Shown here piece after piece: positions 1 through 9,214 of a stretch of DNA of 64,000 bases. Position numbers and translations under genes: made by a program. The notes under the pieces are model-generated. The model had not been told where the DNA came from, did not search any database, and saw nothing but the letters and a program-made list of their open reading frames with translations. Each line of letters begins with the position of its first letter. Position 1 is the first letter of the stretch. The DNA comes from a bacterium (GTDB lineage: Bacteria; Verrucomicrobiota; Verrucomicrobiia; Limisphaerales; UBA11358): assembly GCA_021780905.1 (NCBI GenBank), contig JAJXXW010000042.1, forward strand, positions 1 to 64,000, given 5' to 3'.

Positions 1-288
1 TCGGCGGGCACGCATTGGTTGAGATTGATGACCGTCAGAAAGTCCGGCTGGGCTTGAGGTTTTCCGCGCATGGGTTACAGACAAACTTCAACTTCGCTGG
101 TTCAAACGTTTTTCAACAAACTGCTAATCAGACATGGTCCGTTATTGCTATTTCCGGGGCACCGCCGGGGACTGTGCTGCCTGCGTTAGAAAACGCCGGG
201 TTTGCACGAGCTTTCTTCAGGCGGCAAAACGGGTCAAAAAATCAACCAACTTCTCGATGCCAATGTCGCGGATGTTGCAGGATGGGTG
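1..288. other. Left-edge stretch without a supported gene
   Basis: No reading frame here looks convincingly protein-like on either strand. A plus-strand frame open from the window edge to about 320 overlaps the end of larB and has no recognisable domain. After the larB stop the same minus frame stays open for another 23 codons, to a TGA at 217-219. This could be chance or a trace of a longer ancestral tail. Confidence 0.4.
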
Positions 289-1053
289 TCACCGGTCAGC
301 ATCTGCGGCCAAAGAATTAATCTGGCTGGCCGCGTAGCCCGCGCCAAAACCGTTGTCGATATTCACCACCGTCACGCCACTGGCGCAACTGTTCAGCATG
401 GCCAGCAGTGCGGCGATGCCGCCAAAGCTCGCGCCGTAGCCGACGCTGGTGGGCACCGCGATTAACGGCTTGGACACCAGACCCGCGAGCACACTGGGCA
501 GCGCGCCTTCCATGCCGGCAACGGCGACGATGACGTTCGCGCGCTGAAGCCAGTCAAGCTTGGCGAGCGTGCGATGCAAACCGGCGACGCCGATGTCATG
601 CGCCCGCTCGACGCGGTTGCCCATGATCTCGGCGGTGACGGCCGCCTCCTCGGCTACCGGCAAATCGCTGGTGCCGGCACAGACGACGGCGATGAAACCA
701 GTGCGCTTGGGCAGCGGCTTTTTCTCGATGGTCACGCAGCGGGCGGACCCGTGATGGACGGCCAGCTTGAATTTTTTCTTGAGCGCGCGGGCATGGTCAG
801 CAGTGATGCGCGTGACCAGAACTTGCTGGCCGTGTTCCAAAAGTTTGGCGGCAATTTTGACGACCTGTTCCGGTGTTTTGCCCGCGCCAAAAATGACTTC
901 GGGAAAATTCTTCCGCAACGCGCGATGCGTGTCCACCTGCGCGAAGCCCAGGTCCGCCACGGGCGCCGCCTGAAACGCCCGGAGCACTTGGGCCGCCGGA
1001 ACTTTTCCGGCGCGAAATTGCTCCAATAAATACGCAGCTTCAGTCGTTGTCAT
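289..1053 (-). CDS. larB: Nickel-pincer cofactor biosynthesis protein LarB
   Basis: LarB carboxylates and hydrolyses nicotinic acid adenine dinucleotide to start synthesis of the nickel-pincer nucleotide used by lactate racemase-type enzymes. The 254-residue product has the usual two-part form: a short N-terminal region (FGAGKTPEQ) and a PurE-like C-terminal domain with GTSDLPVAEEA, VAGMEGALPSVLAGL and VVNIDNGFGAGY. I chose the ATG at 1053 because the upstream in-frame ATG (1071) adds six residues unlike the family. It lies alone here; larC and larE are about 37 kb away and no larA is in the window. Family assignment is firm; which enzyme uses the cofactor cannot be told. Confidence 0.93.
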   Translation of the reverse strand: MTTTEAAYLLEQFRAGKVPAAQVLRAFQAAPVADLGFAQVDTHRALRKNFPEVIFGAGKTPEQVVKIAAKLLEHGQQVLVTRITADHARALKKKFKLAVHHGSARCVTIEKKPLPKRTGFIAVVCAGTSDLPVAEEAAVTAEIMGNRVERAHDIGVAGLHRTLAKLDWLQRANVIVAVAGMEGALPSVLAGLVSKPLIAVPTSVGYGASFGGIAALLAMLNSCASGVTVVNIDNGFGAGYAASQINSLAADADR

Positions 1054-1117
1054 CGCCGCACAATGCCTCACGAATCGCCGCCTGTCACGCGGTAAAACCG
1101 CCGGCGATCCCCCGCCC

Positions 1118-2356
1118 TCACCACTTCAATTCCTGAAGGCGGCGCGCCACCTCCTCGGCGTTGGCGCGGCTGTTAAAGGCGCTGATGCGAAAATAACCCT
1201 CGCCCTTCGATCCAAAGCCGGCGCCGGGCGTGATGACGACATTGGCTTCGTGCAGGATTTTGTCGAATGCCTGCCAGCTCGTAATTTCTTTCGGCGTGCG
1301 CACCCAGATGTAAGGCGCGTTGACGCCGCCGAATACTTTCAGTCCAGCTTTCTTCGCACCCTTGCGCAACACTTCCGCGTTGCCGAGATAATGTTTGATG
1401 AGTTCGGCGACCTGCTGTTTGCCCTCCGGCGAATACAGCGCTTCCGCCGCGCGCTGGACGATGTAGCTCACGCCGTTGAATTTCGTCGTTGAACGGCGGT
1501 TCCACAGCGGATGCAGCGGCTTCGCCTCGCCGGTTTTGGTGTAGGCGTTGAGCGACTTGGGAACCACGGTGAACGCGCAGCGCGTGCCGGTGAAGCCACC
1601 GTTCTTCGAGAAACTACGGAACTCGATGGCGCATTCGCGCGCACCGGGAATTTCGTAAATGGAATGCGGCACGCCCGGTTCGGTGATGTAAGCCTCGTAA
1701 GCTGCGTCGAACAAAATGACGGACTTGTGTTCCAAGGCGTATTTCACCCACGCTTCCAGTTGTTCGCGCGTCGCCGCCGCGCCGGTGGGATTGTTCGGCG
1801 AGCAAAGATAAATCACATCCACGTGCTTTTTCGGCGGGACGGGAATGAAGCCGTTCGCCGGCTTGCACGGCAGATAAACCAGCTTGGCATACGCGCCGGC
1901 CTCGTTCGCCTCGCCCGTGTGGCCGGCCATCACGTTCGTGTCCACATAGACGGGATAAACCGGATCGCTGATGGCGATCTTGTTTTTGTCGCCGAGGATG
2001 TCGAGAATCGCGCCGCAATCGCACTTCGAGCCGTCGCTGATAAAAATTTCGTCATCCGCCACGTCCAAGCCCTGATCGCGAAAATCATTTTGCGCAATGG
2101 CGCGACGAAGCCAGTCGTAACCCTGCTCCGGGCCGTAGCCCCTGAAAGTTTCCCGCGACGACATTTCGTCCACGGCTTTGTGCATGGCCGCGATGACGGC
2201 GGGCGGCAGCGGCTCGGTCACGTCACCGATGCCACAACGGATGAGGCGCTGGGCGGCTTCAGGGTTCGCGTCGCAAAACACCTTCACGCGCCGGCCGATT
2301 TCGGGAAACAAATAGCCCGCTTTGAGTTTGAGATAATGATCGTTAAGATATGCCAT
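1118..2356 (-). CDS. dapL: LL-diaminopimelate aminotransferase
   Basis: This PLP enzyme converts tetrahydrodipicolinate directly to LL-diaminopimelate with glutamate as amino donor. It short-cuts the acyl-DAP steps of lysine and peptidoglycan precursor synthesis. The 412-residue length is typical. Visible marks are the N-terminal [17 protein letters not shown], the substrate region [11 protein letters not shown], the CSPNNPTGA motif and the PLP-lysine segment [12 protein letters not shown]. The ATG at 2356 gives the canonical DapL start ([12 protein letters not shown]); 15 residues further upstream in frame look non-coding. The DapL route is known from Chlamydiae, Verrucomicrobiota and plants, which supports the taxonomic guess. 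Confidence 0.95.
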   Translation of the reverse strand: MAYLNDHYLKLKAGYLFPEIGRRVKVFCDANPEAAQRLIRCGIGDVTEPLPPAVIAAMHKAVDEMSSRETFRGYGPEQGYDWLRRAIAQNDFRDQGLDVADDEIFISDGSKCDCGAILDILGDKNKIAISDPVYPVYVDTNVMAGHTGEANEAGAYAKLVYLPCKPANGFIPVPPKKHVDVIYLCSPNNPTGAAATREQLEAWVKYALEHKSVILFDAAYEAYITEPGVPHSIYEIPGARECAIEFRSFSKNGGFTGTRCAFTVVPKSLNAYTKTGEAKPLHPLWNRRSTTKFNGVSYIVQRAAEALYSPEGKQQVAELIKHYLGNAEVLRKGAKKAGLKVFGGVNAPYIWVRTPKEITSWQAFDKILHEANVVITPGAGFGSKGEGYFRISAFNSRANAEEVARRLQELKW

Positions 2357-2458
2357 AAAATCGAAGGCGAAGACGCTAACGGAATCCACCGCGCCGCGCA
2401 ATTTGATTTAATCCTCGGCGGCTTGCGTTCCGCCCGCTCCCGGACTACTTTTCGCGCC

Positions 2459-3640
2459 ATGAAGTATCGCCGCTTTGGCCGGACCAATCTCCCGATGCCC
2501 GTGATTTCCTGCGGTGGGATGCGCTATCAGCACAAGTGGCAGGACGTCGCCCCGCAGGACATTCCGCGCGCAAACCAGGAAAATCTCGAAGCCACCATCC
2601 ATCGCGCGCTCGAACTGGGCATCAACCACATTGAAACCGCGCGCGGCTACGGCACATCGGAAATGCAGCTCGGCGCAGTGCTGCCGAAGCTGCCGCGCGC
2701 GAAATTGATCGTCCAGACCAAGGTCACGCCGCGGGCCACGGCGAAAGAATTTTTGGAAACCTTCGAGACTTCGATGAATTACCTGAAGCTCGACCAGGTG
2801 GATTTGCTTTCGCTCCACGGCATCAACAACCGAGAGACGCTCGACTGGTCGCTGCGCAAAGGCGGCTGCCTCGAAGCCGCGCGGAAGTTGCAAAAGGAAG
2901 GCCGCTGCCGGTTCCTCGGCTTTTCCACCCACGCCACCACGGACATTATCATGGAGGCCGTCAACACCGGCGAATTTGATTACGTCAATCTGCACTGGTA
3001 TTTCGTCAACGACCTGAACTGGCCGGCGGTGCTCGCCGCGAAAGAGCACGACATGGGCGTGTTCATCATCAGCCCGAACGACAAGGGCGGCAAGCTCCAG
3101 GAACCGGGAGGGAAAATCAAAGCCCTGTCCGCGCCACTCACGCCCATGCAGTTCAACGACCTTTATTGTCTTGCGCGGCCGGAAGTCCACACCTTGAGCT
3201 GCGGCGCCGCCAAGCCGACGGATTTTGACGAACACGTCGCCGCGCTGAAGTTTTATGACCAGATTCCGCAGACAATTGCGCCCGTCGAAAAACACTGGCG
3301 CGCGGAGATGGAAAAAATTCTCGGCGCAGACTGGTGCGCACGGTGGCACGAGGGTTTGCCGAATTATCTGGACGTTCCAGGCCACGTCAACATCTCGGAG
3401 ATTTTGCGGCTGTGGACCTACGCCAAGCCGCTGGAACTCACCGCCTGGGGCAAGATGCGCTACAACCTGCTTGGCCAGGCCGACCACTGGTTTCCCGGCG
3501 AGAATGCGGCGAAAGTGCCGACGCTCGATTTGAGCACCGCCCTGAAAAACAGTCCGTTCGCTGGCCGTATCCCCGCCATCCTCGCCGAAGCGCACCAGCT
3601 GTTCTTTGAGAAACCGGCGGAACGCTTGAGCAAGAGTTGA
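2459..3640 (+). CDS. Aldo/keto reductase family protein
   Basis: A 393-residue protein with an aldo/keto reductase barrel over about the first 280 residues: [19 protein letters not shown] at the start, the active-site region [12 protein letters not shown], the lysine strand LIVQTKVTP and the histidine strand LLSLHGIN. The usual catalytic aspartate position (DTA) reads ETA. A C-terminal extension of about 110 residues rich in aromatics ([22 protein letters not shown]) is longer than in classic AKRs and resembles the tail of AKRs that carry a helical extra domain, but no ferredoxin-type cysteine cluster is seen. Substrate unknown. It is divergent from dapL with about 100 bases between the starts. 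Confidence 0.85.
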   Translation: MKYRRFGRTNLPMPVISCGGMRYQHKWQDVAPQDIPRANQENLEATIHRALELGINHIETARGYGTSEMQLGAVLPKLPRAKLIVQTKVTPRATAKEFLETFETSMNYLKLDQVDLLSLHGINNRETLDWSLRKGGCLEAARKLQKEGRCRFLGFSTHATTDIIMEAVNTGEFDYVNLHWYFVNDLNWPAVLAAKEHDMGVFIISPNDKGGKLQEPGGKIKALSAPLTPMQFNDLYCLARPEVHTLSCGAAKPTDFDEHVAALKFYDQIPQTIAPVEKHWRAEMEKILGADWCARWHEGLPNYLDVPGHVNISEILRLWTYAKPLELTAWGKMRYNLLGQADHWFPGENAAKVPTLDLSTALKNSPFAGRIPAILAEAHQLFFEKPAERLSKS

Positions 3641-3642
3641 CG

Positions 3643-4566
3643 TCAGCGCAGGGCCGACTGCCATTCGCGTAGCATCGTTTCAACCTGCGTGACGGTTCCG
3701 AACGGCACGAGCATCCGATAGCGGTAATCCCCGGCGGGAATGCCGTTGGTGTTTTGGACGCGATAGACGCAATTCCATTTTGCCACCTGCGCCTTCTCAA
3801 AATACCAGCGGCCGTAGCCTGGGCCACGCGTATCGGGCTGCGGTTGGGACGGGGCATAAATGCCCATCGCATATTTTCCGTCCGCTGTGGCCAGCACCAC
3901 GGGATTTTTGATTTCGCCCCGCTTGAGTTCCAGCGGCTTTAGCTTGCCGGCCGCGGAATAAAATTGCCAAAAGGTATTGAACTTGGGCGGCATGTAGCCG
4001 GTCAAGGCCTCGAACTGCGCGGCGGTGTGTCGCACGCCGTCGGGGAGCGAGAAGGTCACGCGATAGTCCAGCGCCTGCGGCTACTGTTTGTAACCGATGG
4101 TCACGTCTTTCGTCAGCACATAATCCGACAACGCACGGGTGTTTCGCGCCAGTTGCCCGGCTGAACGTTCATCGGGCTGTAGCCAGAATGCCATCTGTGT
4201 CCGGGTATAAAGGTGGTTTTGGGTGGTGGAGATTTCTAACAGCCGGCTGGTGCTGTTGGTGCCGGCACCGTCCCGCCGGGAACCCGCTTCGGTGGGATTG
4301 TAAGTTTCCGCACCCGCCTGAGGCGTGTTGTCAAAGGAACAGGCGGATTGCAACTGGCGGCCGTGATCGGTGCTGTTGATGAATTCCACGCCATTCCACG
4401 TCAGCGAATCAATCGCCCCGGCGAGCCGGCGGGTGGTGGTGATGACTACCGCCGAATGGTTAATTTCAGCGCTAATCTGCGCATTGCCGTCTGCGATTTC
4501 TGCGGAGTCGGATTGGATGACCAGCAGCCAGCTACCGAGCAGCGCCAGATTTTTTATGGAGTTCAT
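3643..4566 (-). pseudogene. Secreted protein of unknown function interrupted by one in-frame TAG
   Basis: Two open segments, 4566-4081 and 4080-3643, lie in the same frame and are separated only by an amber codon at 4081-4083. The first begins with a signal peptide (LALLGSWLLVIQSDSA) and has 161 residues ending VTIGYKQ. Translation then continues as PQALDYRVTFSLPDGVRHT and on for about 145 more residues, including AQFEALTGYMPPKF and GYGRWYFEKAQVAKWNCVY. The sequence on both sides looks equally protein-like and reads as one roughly 306-residue extracytoplasmic protein. CAG to TAG is a single transition. I do not recognise the family. It could be a recent pseudogene, an assembly error or true readthrough. 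An internal GTG at 4059 could restart the second half. Confidence 0.7.
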
Positions 4567-4578
4567 TTTGGGATAAAT

Positions 4579-5217
4579 TCACCGTGCCCGCAGGATCGGC
4601 TGGTGCCGTTCGTTGCCGGATTTGATTTTGTCGGCCGGATTGAGAACTTCTTGGTAGACGTGCGGATGCAGCACACCGACGAACGGCAGATGGCGGTAGC
4701 GCTCCGCAAAATCCAGGCCGTAGCCGACGACAAACAAATCGGGAATGGCAAAGCCGACATAATCAGCGCTAACTTTTTCCACGCGCCGCGCGGGCTTGTC
4801 GAGCAGCACGCAAGTTTTGAGGCGGCGCGGTTTCAGCGCGCGGACTTTCGGCAACACGCGGCTCAAAGTTTTGCCGGTGTCGAGAATGTCGTCCACCAGC
4901 AGCACGTCGCGTCCACGCACGTCGAGGCGCAATTCTTTCGTGAAAACCAGTGCGCCGGATTCCGTGCCCGCGCCATAACTGGAAACGCCGATGAAATCGA
5001 GACGCAACGGCAAATTCAGATGCCGGATCAGATCCGCGAGGAACAGCACCGTGCCATTCAAGAGCGAAATCACCACGGTTTCGTGACCGCGAAAATCCCG
5101 TTCAACCTCGCGCGCCAGGGTTTTGACGCGCCGGGCGATCTGCTCCTCCGTGATGAGAACACCCTCCACCTCCTTCCGCCAGCGTGGCGGGACTTTGGTT
5201 TTAAGTTTGGTTTTCAC
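4579..5217 (-). CDS. hpt: Hypoxanthine(-guanine) phosphoribosyltransferase
   Basis: Purine-salvage enzyme joining hypoxanthine or guanine to PRPP. The PRPP loop VLLVDDILDTGKT lies near residue 106, preceded by the flexible-loop region SSYGAGTESG and followed by the purine-binding segment ADYVGFAIPDLFVVGYGLDFAERYRHLPFVG. The 212-residue form is slightly longer than usual (about 180), with an N-terminal basic extension and a charged C-terminal tail. The start is a GTG. It stands 12 bases from the interrupted secreted-protein gene and may be transcribed before it. Confidence 0.92.
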   Translation of the reverse strand: MKTKLKTKVPPRWRKEVEGVLITEEQIARRVKTLAREVERDFRGHETVVISLLNGTVLFLADLIRHLNLPLRLDFIGVSSYGAGTESGALVFTKELRLDVRGRDVLLVDDILDTGKTLSRVLPKVRALKPRRLKTCVLLDKPARRVEKVSADYVGFAIPDLFVVGYGLDFAERYRHLPFVGVLHPHVYQEVLNPADKIKSGNERHQPILRAR

Positions 5218-5416
5218 AAAATTTATTTCAACGGCCAGCCGGCGTGAGCCGCAAGAGAATCCTCATGTCGTCTCCTGCATCCGTTGTGGTTGCGGTCGGT
5301 GGCTGATAGCGCACTTCTTCAATCACATTGTCGCCTTTGATGGGGAAGCCGGCGGTTCTTCGTGGAGAAGGTCGGCGGCGTTCATTGAGTTTTGCGCGAG
5401 GCGGCCAGGTTAAGAT

Positions 5417-5797
5417 TCAAATATGCTTGGAGTCGTTCTCGTCCTTCTTGACGTAGCCGCTATCCTGGCGCTTGAAGTTCACTTCATTCTTTTTGACGTA
5501 GGCAGCGAAGACATCGTCCGCGCTCATGCCGAGCACCTGCGCCATGCTGATCAGGAAATGAAACAAGTCCACGACTTCGACGCGCGCGTTCTGTTCGTCG
5601 AACTTCTGATACTTCGCCCACCATTTCCAAGGGACGCTGTCGGTGAGTTCGGCCAGTTCCTGCTGCATGGCGCGGGTGTAGTTGAGCAGCCACTTGGTTT
5701 TTTCCTCCTCGCTCATGCCGTCAGTCTTGACGCCGATGCGTTCGTTGAGGGCTTTTTGCATCCGGAAGAGTTCGCGTAATTGGTCGGGATTTTCCAT
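5417..5797 (-). CDS. All-alpha (dimeric-type) dUTP diphosphatase family protein
   Basis: A 126-residue all-helical protein of the MazG/dimeric dUTPase superfamily, expected to hydrolyse dUTP (perhaps dUDP) to keep uracil out of DNA. Metal-binding acidic residues are visible in QQELAELTDSVPWKWW and RVEVVDLFHFLISMAQVLGM, the two EExxE/ExxD-type helices of the family. The sequence resembles the compact bacterial and kinetoplastid-type dUTPases rather than trimeric Dut. It is separated from hpt by a 199-base gap where nothing was recognised. Confidence 0.8.
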   Translation of the reverse strand: MENPDQLRELFRMQKALNERIGVKTDGMSEEEKTKWLLNYTRAMQQELAELTDSVPWKWWAKYQKFDEQNARVEVVDLFHFLISMAQVLGMSADDVFAAYVKKNEVNFKRQDSGYVKKDENDSKHI

Positions 5798-5803
5798 GCG
5801 CCA

Positions 5804-5845
5804 ACAATACAGAAGCCAGCGGCCGGAAGCCAGAATACAGAGGAA
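5804..5845. repeat. Six imperfect seven-base tandem units, consensus AGAAGCC
   Basis: Just upstream of the dUTPase start the sequence falls into six consecutive heptamers beginning at 5804, 5811, 5818, 5825, 5832 and 5839, variants of AGAAGCC and AGAATAC. The same seven-base periodicity with other consensus words occurs at four further places in the window, three of them inside genes. Confidence 0.75.
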
Positions 5846-5920
5846 AATTTTTTGTTTGGTGAATGCCGCAGCTCGGCAATTTTCGAACCGGAGGCCGGTT
5901 GGAAAGAAAATGAAAAACCG

Positions 5921-7384
5921 TCAAGCTGACGTCTTGATGCGCGCAAAAGCCGCGAGCGCCACCGCGCGGGCGGCGGCGTGGTCCACTATCGGCTGGGGAT
6001 AAGTTCGGCCCGGGTCCACGCCGGCGGCGCGGAGGATATCCGCCGGCCCGGTCTGTGGCCGGTGAATCCATTCCGCCGGCAGCCTGGCCAGTTCCGGGCA
6101 CCAGCGGCGGACATAATCGCCGTTCGGATCAAACTTTTCGCCCTGGGTTGTCGGATTAAAAATGCGGAAATACGGCGCGGCGTCAGCGCCGCAGCCGGCG
6201 GTCCACTGCCAGCCGAGCGTGTTCGATGGGAGGTCGGCGTCCACGAGCGTGTCCCAAAACCACCGCGCACCGTCCGACCACGGCAGCAGCAAATCCTTCA
6301 CGAGAAAACTGGCGACGATCATCCGCACGCGGTTGTGCATCCAGCCCGTGGTCCACAATTCGCGCATCCCGGCGTCCACAATCGGGTAGCCGGTGCGTCC
6401 GGTTCGCCAGGCGCGCAGCAAAGCCGCGTCCTCGCGCCACGGAAAGTTTTTGAACTGCGGCCGCAGCGGCTCGCCGGGGGTGTGCGGAAAATGAAACAGC
6501 AAATGGTGCGCAAATTCGCGCCAGCCGACTTCGGCGAGAAATTGCGAATTTCGCCATACGGCGGTTGGCAGTCCGCGTTTGGCCGCCATTGTTTTCACCC
6601 CGTGCCAGATCTGGCGCGGACTGATTTCGCCGGAATGAAGATGCGGCGAGAGGCGGGACGTGCCGACTGCGTCGGGCCGGTTGCGTTGGGCGGAATAGTC
6701 GTCGAACGCGGCGGTCAGAAATTTTTCCAACTGTTCCGCCGCCCCGGCTTCGCCGGGCTGCCAGGCGGCGCGCAAACCGCCGGCCCAGTTGATCTTTGGT
6801 GCCAGCCGCAATTCATCGAGTGCGATTGATTTCGGCCAGTGAGCGGGCGCGGCAAGTTTGATGGGCGCGGGCAGCGGCTTGGCCGGGTCGGCTTCGTTCA
6901 AGCACTGTTTCCAAAACGGCGTGAAAACCTGGAATGGCCGGTCGCTTTTGTTCCGAATCGTCCACGGCTCATTCAGCAGCGCGGCGTTGAAGCTTTCCAC
7001 TTTCACACCGTCGCCGCGAAGCGCCTCTTTGACGCGCGCATCGCGGGCGATGACGGCGGGTTCGTAGCGGCGATTCCAAAATACTGCGGTCGCGCCCGTC
7101 TCCTTGAGCAGCGCCCATAAAGTTTCCAGCGTCGGTCCACGCCGGATGATGAGTTGTGAACCCATGGTGCGCAGCTGGGCGTCGAGCGATTTCAGCGACT
7201 GGTGGAGCCACCACTTGGACGCTCCGCCCGGCGGCCAGGGCGCTTCCTCGTCGGGCGCGTGAATGAAAACCGGAATGGCCGCCCCGCCTAGATTCGCCGC
7301 CGCGTCCAGCGCTGGATTGTCGGCCAGGCGCAGGTCCAGCCGCAACCAGATGAGACTACCTGGTTCAATCTTCTTGGAATTCAT
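5921..7384 (-). CDS. phrB: Deoxyribodipyrimidine photolyase (class I CPD photolyase)
   Basis: Light-driven flavoenzyme that splits cyclobutane pyrimidine dimers. In 487 residues it shows the N-terminal antenna domain (LIWLRLDLRLADNPALDAA) and the FAD-binding domain with WREFAHHLLFHFPHT, GRTGYPIVDAGMRELWTTGW, MHNRVRMIVASFLVKDLL and the DADLPSNTLGWQWTAG and PYFRIFNP motifs typical of CPD photolyases. The ATG at 7384 is preferred over a TTG five codons upstream. It is the last gene of the leftward sigma-factor arm, 24 bases after the SDR gene, so it is probably induced with it. Photolyases are common members of light and singlet-oxygen regulons. Confidence 0.94.
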   Translation of the reverse strand: MNSKKIEPGSLIWLRLDLRLADNPALDAAANLGGAAIPVFIHAPDEEAPWPPGGASKWWLHQSLKSLDAQLRTMGSQLIIRRGPTLETLWALLKETGATAVFWNRRYEPAVIARDARVKEALRGDGVKVESFNAALLNEPWTIRNKSDRPFQVFTPFWKQCLNEADPAKPLPAPIKLAAPAHWPKSIALDELRLAPKINWAGGLRAAWQPGEAGAAEQLEKFLTAAFDDYSAQRNRPDAVGTSRLSPHLHSGEISPRQIWHGVKTMAAKRGLPTAVWRNSQFLAEVGWREFAHHLLFHFPHTPGEPLRPQFKNFPWREDAALLRAWRTGRTGYPIVDAGMRELWTTGWMHNRVRMIVASFLVKDLLLPWSDGARWFWDTLVDADLPSNTLGWQWTAGCGADAAPYFRIFNPTTQGEKFDPNGDYVRRWCPELARLPAEWIHRPQTGPADILRAAGVDPGRTYPQPIVDHAAARAVALAAFARIKTSA

Positions 7385-7408
7385 TTTTAAATTGATCAAG
7401 TGAGCCGC

Positions 7409-8890
7409 TTATTTTGAAGGAAAACCGGGGTTTTCCGTTGCACGCTCCGCGAGTTCGCCGGTTCGCCGGATGAGGCCGCTGAAAAGGAGGCCGTGGATCG
7501 GATAAAGCGCATACCAATATAAAAAGCCGAACAATCCTTTCGGCTCGAAGTAGGCCGTCTGCGTGAGTAGCGTTTGTCCATCGGCTTGCGGCGCTGACTT
7601 GAATTCGAGCCACGCGCGGCCGGGCACTTTCATCTCCGCCCGCAGGCGTATCAGCCGGCCCGGCTCGACCAGTTCCACGCGCCAAAAATCCAGGGGGTCG
7701 CCTACGCGCAGCTCTTCCGGGTCACGCCGGCCACGGCGCATCCCAACGCCGCCGAACAACCGGTCCACCAGACCGCGCAACTGCCACGACCAGTCCATAT
7801 ACAGCCAGCCCCGTTCGCCGCCGAGCCGCGTGAAACTGCGATAGACTTGCCCGGGTGTCGCGGCGACCGTTCGCTGCCGCCGTTCAATGATCATGCCCTC
7901 GCTGCTGATGAGGCTGACCGGAATTTTTTCGCCTTGGCTGGAGGTGAGCGCATCGCTCCAGGCGGTTTCGACATCGCACGCGCCCAGTTTTCCCAAGGCC
8001 AATTTCACCGCCGTTGCATAGTCGAGTGGATTAATTGCCGGAAAAAGTTTTCGCGCCTGGGCATCGCGGACAATGACTTCGTTGCCCAGGCCTTTGATCA
8101 GCGGCTGGGCAATATTCGCGGGAATGGGTGTGACCAGGTGCACCCAGTAGGAAGACAGCCGCGGTGTGAGCACCGGCACGGCGAGCAAATGCCGCTTTAA
8201 TCCACGAGCCTTGGCGTAGCCGGTCATCATCTCGGCGTAAGTGATCACATCTTGTCCGCCGATTTCCAGCGTTCGCCCGATGCTCGCCGGGCAAGTGAGG
8301 GCGGCAACGAGATAATCCAGCACGTTGCGAATGGCGATGGGTTGAATGCGCGTGAACACCCACTTCGGACAAATCATCACCGGCAACCGTTCCGTCAAAT
8401 AACGGATCATCTCGAATGACAAACTGCCCGAGCCAACGATGACTGCTGCGCGAAATTCCGTGACCGGCACGCCTGCCTCGCGCAAGGCCGCCCCCGTCTC
8501 GTGACGCGAGCGCAGATGAGGGGACAGGTTGGACTGCGGATCGCCGAGGCCCCCAAGGTAAATGATGCGTTCCACGCCGGCGGCTTTCGCGGCTTGGGCG
8601 CAGTTGCGGGCGGCGATCAAGTCGCGTTCGGAAAAGTCACCGCCGCTGCCCAGGCTGTGAACGAGGTAATACACCACTTCCACGCCGCGCATCGCTGCCT
8701 TCAACGAACCGGGTTGCAACACATCGCCGGTGGCCAGTTCCCCCTGCTCCCGCCAGGCACGGCCCTGGAGTCGCGCCGGGTCACGCACGAGGCACCGAAC
8801 GCGATGCCCGGCCGCGAGCAGGCGCGGGACCAGGCGCCCGCCGACATAACCGGTGGCGCCCGTGACAAGAATTGATTTGGTCTCGGCCAT
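7409..8890 (-). CDS. SDR-type NAD(P)-binding protein with C-terminal DUF2867
   Basis: A 493-residue two-domain protein. Residues 1-300 form an atypical SDR/NmrA Rossmann fold (ILVTGATGYVGGRLVPRLLAAGH, then VYYLVHSLG). Residues 330-490 match DUF2867, a START-like beta/helix domain (WLYMDWSWQLRGLVDRLFGGVGMRRGRRDPEELRVGD region). A C-terminal hydrophobic stretch (GLFGFLYWYALYPIHGLLF) may touch the membrane. The ATG at 8890 puts the Rossmann motif at the very N-terminus. It follows the anti-sigma gene by 99 bases on the same strand. Proteins of this architecture recur beside photolyase and CFA genes in light-stress clusters. The reaction is unknown. Confidence 0.88.
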   Translation of the reverse strand: MAETKSILVTGATGYVGGRLVPRLLAAGHRVRCLVRDPARLQGRAWREQGELATGDVLQPGSLKAAMRGVEVVYYLVHSLGSGGDFSERDLIAARNCAQAAKAAGVERIIYLGGLGDPQSNLSPHLRSRHETGAALREAGVPVTEFRAAVIVGSGSLSFEMIRYLTERLPVMICPKWVFTRIQPIAIRNVLDYLVAALTCPASIGRTLEIGGQDVITYAEMMTGYAKARGLKRHLLAVPVLTPRLSSYWVHLVTPIPANIAQPLIKGLGNEVIVRDAQARKLFPAINPLDYATAVKLALGKLGACDVETAWSDALTSSQGEKIPVSLISSEGMIIERRQRTVAATPGQVYRSFTRLGGERGWLYMDWSWQLRGLVDRLFGGVGMRRGRRDPEELRVGDPLDFWRVELVEPGRLIRLRAEMKVPGRAWLEFKSAPQADGQTLLTQTAYFEPKGLFGFLYWYALYPIHGLLFSGLIRRTGELAERATENPGFPSK

Positions 8891-8989
8891 TAAATCACGT
8901 TTGATTTTCAACCGGCGTTGAAATCGGGGACAAGCGCCATCGCCACCGGCCGGCACAAAGAAATTTGCCCGCCAACCGCCAAGGAAATT

Positions 8990-9214
8990 TCACGGCCGTC
9001 CGACACGAGAAATAATCTTCCCGCGCAGTTGCGCCGGCGGTTCCACGACGGGCACCGCGCCCGCGATGGCGCCGGTGGCGATGCTCAAGCGCGCGACAAA
9101 CGCCTGCAACTCGGGATCATCATGCAGCTTCTGCTTGAATTCGCGGGCCTCCCTGCCGGTCAAGGCGCCGAGCACATGGAGCGAAGCCTGTTCCTGCAGC
9201 GGTTCGTCAATCAT
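8990..9214 (-). CDS. Short anti-sigma factor-like protein (RskA-type N-terminal domain only)
   Basis: Only 74 residues. The sequence follows the anti-sigma domain pattern of RskA/SigK regulators: LHVLGALTGREAREFKQKL, then DPELQAFV, then VEPPAQLRGKI. Full-length relatives are about 230-260 residues and continue into a transmembrane helix and a periplasmic domain; here a TGA comes just where the membrane helix should start. None of the other frames downstream restores a hydrophobic segment. The start overlaps the sigma gene stop by four bases, so the two are translationally coupled. It may be a soluble cytoplasmic anti-sigma or a truncated one. There is no zinc-binding HxxxCxxC motif. Confidence 0.72.
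   Translation of the reverse strand: MIDEPLQEQASLHVLGALTGREAREFKQKLHDDPELQAFVARLSIATGAIAGAVPVVEPPAQLRGKIISRVGRP

Noticed and set aside
217-289. Open frame of 23 codons after the larB stop (HPSCNIRDIGIEKLVDFL)
   Set aside because: It reads as protein-like, but LarB homologues end at the NIDNGFGAGY region shortly before, and there is no start codon; too short to support readthrough or a separate gene.
2408-3664. Long minus-strand open frame opposite the aldo/keto reductase
   Set aside because: High GC opens the opposite strand; the composition (Arg/Ala/Val with scattered Phe) is that of a shadow, while the plus frame has clear AKR motifs.
5804-5845. Possible CRISPR array
   Set aside because: Units are seven bases, adjacent, without spacers; this is a microsatellite-like tandem repeat.
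5978-6829. Plus-strand frame opposite the photolyase
   Set aside because: No domain pattern; the photolyase fills this stretch on the minus strand.
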